A DNA stretch of 64,000 bases from Diadophis punctatus similis (taxonomy: Eukaryota; Chordata; Lepidosauria; Squamata; Dipsadidae). Position numbers and translations under genes: made by a program. The stretch spans positions 72,518,240-72,582,239 of the forward strand of contig JALIGW010000001.1 of the NCBI GenBank assembly GCA_023053685.1, given 5' to 3'. The stretch's first letter is position 1; every line of letters begins with the position of its first letter. The notes under the pieces were generated by a model. That model was not told the DNA's origin, did not search any database, and worked only from the letters and a program-made list of their open reading frames with translations. Below are positions 58,250 to 64,000 of the stretch, in pieces.

Positions 58250-59490
58250 GTTTAGCATCTGGCTTTGTGCTTCATGAATTGCTGCTCTTGACTCCTACTT
58301 CATTTTGACCTTGGAGTGTTCCTGAACAAGTCTCTGGCTTGTGAATTTAATTATGGACTATCTGACTCAGATTACACCTTCTTCTCAGCCTACAGTAAGC
58401 TATCATGGATGCACGCTCTTTCTCCTACTTCTCCAATTCCTATTCTGTTGCCTCCCCCTGCCTAATCCTCCATCTTTCCAGATAAGACTTCCAGACATTT
58501 TTACAAGCCTTGTTGCAAACGTACTGGTCCTAAATGCTCTCCTCCTTCCACAGTCTATCTATTCCCACCAAACACCTATGCAAACCTCATTCCCAAGCAC
58601 TCATATTCTGCCTAACTTTTGTTTGCTATTTGCATGGGCATTTTCTCTCTTTGCTGAAGTCAGGATATGAAACCCTCATATCAACATGCATCCTTGTACA
58701 TCCTTCCCAATGCTCACTGCACCTCCCTTACACCCTTAGGCAGCCTTTTGTGGCAGCAGTCACACACCTGTATGCAGGCCTGCTTACAAGTCACCTGAGA
58801 CTTGCAATTTTCTACCAGCTTCCTCACTGTCTTATTATATGTAAGAACTCTGCACCATAAAGCCAATGAATTGACAATGATTTTGCAACACAAAATGGGA
58901 TGGAACAATCATCAATTTGCACCTTCTGCAATGTAGTGCCCTCCAGATATGTTGGACTTTAGCATTTAGACAGGATGTCTGAGAATTACAAGAACTTATT
59001 GTGATGTCCAAGATCACTTATGATATTGAGCAAATTAATAGGGCTGATTGGGAAGTACAGTTCTATGGCACTACTAAAAATCTCTTCTTACATATTTGCT
59101 TTTCAAGATTGTGATCAAAGCCACAACAGTTTATTGCTTTAAGATATACTTTATAGAAACAGTATTGGTATCTTCATAATTATTACAGTAGCAGGTGAAT
59201 AAGTTTGATTTTTAATTATACAGTTTTTGATTTTTTGAAAAGTTACTGTTGCAACCATTATCCTAAAACAACTATTGAGGATTTGTATACATTGGTAGAA
59301 AACTCAGCCTGTGCTGCTTGTCATACAGTCTCCATCAGAAAAAATATTAAGCAAAAGCATTTCAGACTGTCAAAGAATAAGCCATATGTAAATCTAATTT
59401 GCTGTGCTTTCCACAATCAGCCTCTTCAAAAATACTACACACCAAGAAAAACCAATTACACCACTTCAGAATAAATCAAGATTTGCTTGA
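58250..59490. other. Unassigned sequence, 1.2 kb
   Basis: The first part (58250-58860) is pyrimidine-rich on the plus strand and keeps a 109-codon Leu-rich frame with no family match that I can see. Near 58935-58985, GTGCCCTCCAGATATGTTGG resembles a widespread reptile/mammal DNA-element end. The frame at 59205-59474 is AT-rich and unrecognised. Confidence 0.4.
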
Positions 59491-59499
59491 TTCTGCAAC

Positions 59500-61040
59500 A
59501 TGTAGTGCAGGTATGTGAGCCATAGTTCCATCTTGGCATTGACTCCTTGCCCGACCTATGGTCATTAGCCACGGTCATACCTATCTTTACAAAGGGAGAC
59601 CCTAGTCTAGTAGAAAATTACAGACCAATCTCCTTGTGCTGCGTCACCTGTAAAGTCATGGAATCAATTATAAACCAATCCATCACCCTCCACCTAGAGA
59701 CAAACAACCTGCTCTCTAACAAGCAATTTGGTTTCAGGAAAAATGTATCCTGTAATTTGCAACTCTTACACTGCAAAAACATTTGGACCACACATCTTGA
59801 CCAGGGTAAAGCAATAGACGCAATTTACATAGACTTCTGCAAAGCCTTTGATTCAGTGGTGCATGACAAACTACTGTTAAAATTAACTTCTTACAGCATT
59901 TCTGGATCCCTACACAAATGGATAACTGCATTCCTGTCAAACAGGCAACACGTAGTCAAAATAGGGAGGGGCCTATCAAATCCGGCACCAGTTAATAGCG
60001 ATGTCCCCCAAGGCAGCATCCTAGGACCCACACTCTTTCTGCTTTACATTAACGACCTATGTGATCATATTAAAAGCAGCTGCATCCTCTTCGCTGATTA
60101 CGTAAAATTATTCAACACCACTGACAATGCTGCTACCCTACAAAGCGACCTTGACCATGTATCTGAATGGTCGCGCAATTGGCAATTCCAAATCTCAACT
60201 AATAAATGCTCTGTCCTACACATTGACAATAAAAATCAGAACACCAAATACAAGTTGGGTGGAAACGACCTCATAGACAACCCTCACTCTGTCAAGGACC
60301 TAGGAGTACTCATCTCAAACGATCTAAGCCCCAGAGTCCACTGTAACAGCATTGCCAAAAAGGCATTAAGAGTTGTTAACCTAATTTTGCAAAGCTTCTT
60401 CTCCGGTAACATTGTATTGCTAACTAGGGCATACAAAATCTTTGCCAGACCAATTCTCGAATACAGCTCGTCTGCCTGCAATCCACACTGTATATCGGAC
60501 ATTAATACGATTGTGCAGGACCAGAGGTACTTCACGAGAAGAATACTCCACTCCCCTACTCACAATAGAACCACCAGGCTTGAAATTTTGGCCTTGGACA
60601 ATCCAAAACTGCGCTGCCTGCGTTATGATCTAAGCAGAGTACACAAAATTGTCTGCTATAACGTTTTACCTGTCAATGACTTCTTCAGCTTCAACCTCAA
60701 TAATACATGGGCAAACAATTGCTACAAACTCAAGGTAAACCGTTCCAAACTCGATTGCAGAAAATATGACTTCAGCAACAGAGTGGTCAACGCCTGGAAT
60801 GCTCTACCGGACTCCATTGTTACATCCTCTAACTCTCACAGCTTCAACCTTAAACTGTCTACCGTGGACCTCACCCCATTCCTAAGAGGCCCATAAGGGG
60901 GCATGCATAAGCACAGTAGCATGCCTACCGTCCCTGTCCTGCTGTCCCCATTTATTTGTATTCATTTATTTCATTCATGTCCATGTTTATATTTACACCT
61001 ACTATCTTGTACAAGTTTGACAAACTAATAAACAAACAAA
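59500..61040 (+). mobile_element. CR1 LINE, RT domain to 3' end
   Basis: 5'-truncated CR1 starting near 59500-59545, with the RT reading frame, then a 3' UTR (GCATGCCTACCGTCCCTGTC, 'ACTATCTTGTACAAGTTTG') ending in an AAAC repeat tail at about 61025-61045. Same subfamily as 15288-16066 and 24601-25402. No endonuclease domain. Confidence 0.92.
59547..60896 (+). pseudogene. CR1 reverse transcriptase, 449 codons, active site mutated
   Basis: An uninterrupted frame containing NYRPISLCCVTCKVMESIIN (RT block 1), YIDFCKAFDSVVHDKLL (Asp95, first catalytic Asp region), DVPQGSILGPTLFLLYINDL and CILFADYVKLF. The last should be FADD: Asp185 is Tyr, a GAC-to-TAC change that removes a catalytic metal ligand. 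The C-terminal half (PHSVKDLGVLIS, 'FARPILEYSSSACNPH', 'KLDCRKYDFSNRVVNAWNAL') matches the minus-strand copy at 24730. No natural start: 5' truncation leaves the frame beginning at a TTG. Confidence 0.92.
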
Positions 61041-61044
61041 CAAA

Positions 61045-62120
61045 CAATAAATACAACAATGCAAAGTAGCATATTTTTTCTTGTTTAAACAACAGAAGCT
61101 AATAAAAGTTCTGGAATTAATGAAAACATGGAATTCTGCAGAAGAGGAACAAACACCTCAAATACAACACCAAACATATATTCCAAACAGCAATGATATC
61201 AGAAATCAAAAATAAGAATTGTAGAATCTGTGTTCTTTTAGCAGTTGAGCTTTTGAATGAAGTTAACAGATTACTGCTTTTCATATAAAATGTTTCAAAA
61301 GGTTCATCTGTTCTATTTTAAGAGAGGGTGATGAATGATTAAAATTGTTTATAGTTGTGAGGAACGGAAAGATAAGGTGCTACAAAAGGGTTGAGTCTGT
61401 TGACAAAACATCTTTGGTAAAAGGCTCCATCTAAAATGCTGATCAAAAAGCAAATGAGCTTTACCGAAATTGAAGCGTCAGCAATAAGAGAAGATCTATG
61501 ATCTATGATCTATCATGCATAGATCAGGCTGAAAATGGTCAGATGAATTGGAAGTTAGTACATTAATGCCACTTTGTCCATCAAGAGATGGCATCTACCA
61601 AGGCAAGCTCTTGTTACTAATCATGCACACATGCTCTCTAACATCTGCATTTTTAGTATAAATGCTTGTCGTTTTTGCTTATTTTCTTTGTTTGTTTGGG
61701 AATTTGTTTAAATATATAGCAAGCAGATGTTTTAAAAGACACTAATATCTAAAGTGGGATTGACAGTATTTTAGGGGTGAGGAAACCAGAACTAAGCATT
61801 TTGATCAAGAATTTTAAGAAGCCATCCAATGATCGGGAAAGATTTTAGGATGGGACTAGAAACAGAAAGCCCCAGACATGCAAACAGTTCCTATTGTTAC
61901 CCTAAAAATCTTTAAAATCTGTTAAAAAGAAAGATCTGGAAATGGGAGTGAAGCTTCTTTTGCCTTCCAAGAGTGATCTCAGCCAACTAGTTTGCTTTGG
62001 TCATGCGATAACTGATCAGAAACACACATATCATAATGTAACAAGCAAAATATTGAATGACAAACAAAACACATTTACCTCAATGTTTCACCATAAATTA
62101 AGGCAATAAACCAAATGTGA
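61045..62120. other. Unique AT-rich sequence, 1.1 kb
   Basis: Nothing recognised except a small GATCTATGATCTATGATCTA triplication near 61492-61515. Confidence 0.5.
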
Positions 62121-62127
62121 AAATTTT

Positions 62128-62367
62128 ATTTATTTATTTCTCTCCTGTCTTTATTACTTTTATAAATAACTCAAGGTGGTGAACATTCATAATATTCCTT
62201 CCGCCTCCTATTTTCCCCACAACAAAAATCCTTTGAGATAGGTTGATCTCAAAGACAACAACTGTTTCAAGATCACCTGGTCAGTTTTCATGCTTAAGGC
62301 GAGACTAGAACTCACTGTCTCCTGATTTCTAGCATGGTGCCTGAACCACTAGACAGAACTGGCTCCC
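62128..62367 (-). mobile_element. tRNA-derived SINE
   Basis: On the minus strand: A-box region GCCAGTTCTGTCTAGTGG, B-box region GTGAGTTCTAGTCTCGCC, and the tail ending CACCTTGAGTTATTTATAA before a TAAA run. Same type as 29008-29225. Confidence 0.78.
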
Positions 62368-62469
62368 TGGCCAGTTTGAATGAAAAATAGCCAATAACAG
62401 AGAATTTTTAAAATCTACATTCCTAGTTTCTGCCTCTTAAATTGAATGGGTAAACATTTGGTTTAGTGC

Positions 62470-62545
62470 CATTATTTATTTATAAAATGTATAAAGCTGC
62501 CCATCTCACCAAAGACAATTCTGGGCAGGCAGTGCACAGCATTAC
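62470..62545 (-). repeat. LINE (L2-like) 3' tail fragment
   Basis: ATTTATTTATAAAATG then GCTGCCCATCTCACC and TTCTGGGCAG, a GCCCA/TGGGC stem by an ATTT tail. Confidence 0.55.
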
Positions 62546-62549
62546 TCAA

Positions 62550-63260
62550 AACCCAGGTTGTCTATAGCCTGTATTTACACAGTGGCAAATTAGGCTTTTT
62601 TGCTATAAAATGTAAGACACTGCCGAAGTCTTGACAACTGCAAAGAATCAGTTTTGTGTTTGAATGTTTCTTCTGACATTTTTTGGCCTAGTACATCCAG
62701 AAAGTTGTCTCTAAAAGGATTTCCCAGGTCACCAAACCACAGTTGTTTTGCTTAGAGAACACAATGGCATGAATGTTACAGCAAAGTCTGTTGTGTTATT
62801 TTTCATTTGTTGTGTGGAAACCCAGAGACTCATTTTTCCCACATTTATTTGAATTCTGTTGATGCCATTATCAATAATGTACTGGCATGCAATGTTACAA
62901 TCAGGCCATAAATATAATACATGTCTTAACATTCTATTGTAAGAAATAATAGCTTGCTGACGTGTCATCTAATAAATGTGAGTCCAAAAGGATTGGTGTT
63001 TTCTTGCCATTATACTGATTTAGTTATAAACACCAAAGACATTTTAATAAACATGTCTGAATTGTTTATTTCCAGCCAAGGAAGTAAGCACTTGACATTC
63101 ATTAGCCTGAATAGATGGGATCCCCCCATTGAAGTTTCACACAATATGGTTGTTTTTGCAGCACAGGTTGAATATCCGATCATGAATGCCTTCTGAAAAG
63201 TTGCTTGAAATAGAAACTGACTGTTAAAAATGGCCAGATTTTTGCATACAAATGTTGGTC
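62550..63260. other. Unique AT-rich sequence
   Basis: No repeat or gene recognised. Confidence 0.5.
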
Positions 63261-63266
63261 TTCATG

Positions 63267-63299
63267 GAAATAAAGAAATAAAGAAATAAAGAAATAAAA
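63267..63299. repeat. (GAAATAAA)n short tandem repeat
   Basis: Four 8-bp units. Confidence 0.95.
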
Positions 63300-63312
63300 T
63301 TTTATTTCAAAG

Positions 63313-63507
63313 AATATGTTTAATGAATAAAGGAAAATATATGTGCCCCGGGATAATGTAGGAGGATTCAATCTGGTTGGTCACTGGGACCAGAGGTTTA
63401 CCCTTCCAAGCTTTCAGATTTGTGCTGGTTCCCTGAAGATGCACAGAAGTCTAAACCTATGGTCTCAGTGACCAACCCAGATTGGATTCTGCAATATGTT
63501 TAATGAA
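63313..63507. repeat. Palindromic insert flanked by 15-bp direct repeats
   Basis: AATATGTTTAATGAA occurs at 63313-63327 and 63493-63507. Between them, 63364-63400 and 63452-63490 are inverted copies (GGTTGGTCACTGGGACC / GGTCTCAGTGACCAACC) around a ~50-base loop. Looks like a small mobile insertion of unknown class. Confidence 0.6.
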
Positions 63508-63575
63508 CATAAACAAATATCACATTCTTAGCAAACTATGTGGAGGCCAAATGCACAGCATTAAGCAGTCCCAAC

Positions 63576-63767
63576 GGTGCTTTTTCAAGAGGCAACTGGA
63601 CGTTCTTGTTTTTCTTTGAAGACGTTTCGCTTCTCATCCAAGAAGCTTCTTCAGCTCTGACTGGATTTCCCCATCATACAGACAGAGCTGAAGAAGCTTC
63701 TTGGATGAAAAGCAAAATGTCTTCAAAGAAAAAATAAGAATGTCCAGTTGCCTCTTGGAAAAGCACC
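63576..63767. repeat. Foldback repeat with 84-bp arms
   Basis: Arms 63576-63659 and 63683-63767 are near-perfect inverted copies (AAGAGGCAACTGGACGTTC ... GTCCAGTTGCCTCTTGG) around a 23-base loop. GACTGAGAATCTCTATAGAC lies just outside the right arm, as in the copies at 34685 and 48884. Class not assigned. Confidence 0.85.
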
Positions 63768-63880
63768 TTGGGGACAACTATGACCTGGATGACTGAGAAT
63801 CTCTATAGACATTTAGCATTAAGCAGTGTGACCCAACTCTCTGCAACCCCATGCAAACTAATTGATTATCTTATTTATCA

Positions 63881-63969
63881 GGATAGGATAGGATAGGATA
63901 TGATAGGATAGGATAGGATAGGATAGGATAGGATAGGATAGGATAGGATAGGATAGGATAGGATAGGAT
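63881..63969. repeat. (GGATA)n microsatellite
   Basis: About 17 GGATA units (one TGATA variant) running into a minus-strand LINE end. Confidence 0.98.
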
Positions 63970-64000
63970 TTTATTGGCCAAGTGTGATTGGACACACAAG
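63970..64000 (-). mobile_element. CR1/L3-type LINE 3' terminus, cut by window edge
   Basis: TTATTGGCCAAGTGTGATTG then GACACACAAG is identical in order to 57828-57860. The rest lies beyond the window. Confidence 0.85.

Noticed and set aside
58341..58670. 109-codon Leu-rich frame that could look like a membrane protein
   Set aside because: Hydrophobicity follows from pyrimidine-rich DNA; no start context or family resemblance.
59205..59474. 89-codon Cys-containing frame upstream of the CR1
   Set aside because: AT-rich, no recognisable motif and not collinear with CR1 coding; most likely chance.
63806..63860. Possible BovB piece (TGACCCAACTCTCTGC, AACCCCATG)
   Set aside because: Too short and diverged to call with confidence.

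Overview
This is vertebrate nuclear DNA, most likely from a squamate and probably an advanced (colubroid) snake. The evidence is the mix of repeats: CR1/L3-type LINE 3' ends that run into pentanucleotide microsatellites, squamate L2 LINEs with an AAAT-type tail, BovB-like fragments, an R4-type LINE set in AAT arrays, tRNA-derived squamate SINEs, and many short hAT-type elements. The background is AT-rich with long (AAAT)n, (AAT)n, (ATCC)n/(ATCT)n and (CA)n tracts. I see no convincing host gene with exons, and no rRNA, tRNA or CRISPR. The window reads as intergenic or deep intronic DNA.

Layout. At 1-5.2 kb there are two hAT elements, an old CR1 and a LINE inserted at the end of a third hAT element. 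At 5.9-9.4 kb there are L2 pieces, a (CA)n, a long (AAAT)n and a 748-bp hAT element. At 10.6-16 kb there are a BovB-tailed SINE, a SINE split by a solo LTR, a 1.1-kb L2 insertion, and a CR1 3' end split by a foldback mariner. A 2.8-kb stretch at 16.1-18.9 kb shows no recognisable repeat. At 18.9-25.5 kb there are hAT, Tigger-like and SINE copies plus a CR1 RT fragment. At 26.8-35.9 kb there are a foldback element, an L2 end, a CR1/L3 end with (ATTCT)n, and two R4 fragments between AAT arrays. At 37-44 kb there are a SINE, an LTR-like promoter unit, several hAT elements and an unexplained 130-codon coiled-coil frame. At 44.2-47.4 kb lies the best coding sequence: an uninterrupted 981-codon L2 ORF2 on the minus strand. 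At 48-64 kb there are more hAT elements, an L1 insertion with a 20-bp target duplication, a 449-codon CR1 RT with a mutated active site, foldback repeats, and another pentamer array at the right edge.

How the parts relate. L2, CR1, L1, R4 and BovB are, or were, autonomous retroelements. One SINE family shares its 3' terminal sequence with L2 and another shares it with BovB, so each was probably mobilised by the matching enzyme. No hAT or mariner copy here could make its own transposase, so all were moved in trans. Eleven hAT-type elements keep recognisable 8-bp target duplications with no gap (nine perfect, two with one mismatch), and a twelfth keeps one with a single extra base. Several of them carry the palindromic NRF1 consensus, in two copies arranged as regularly spaced palindromes.
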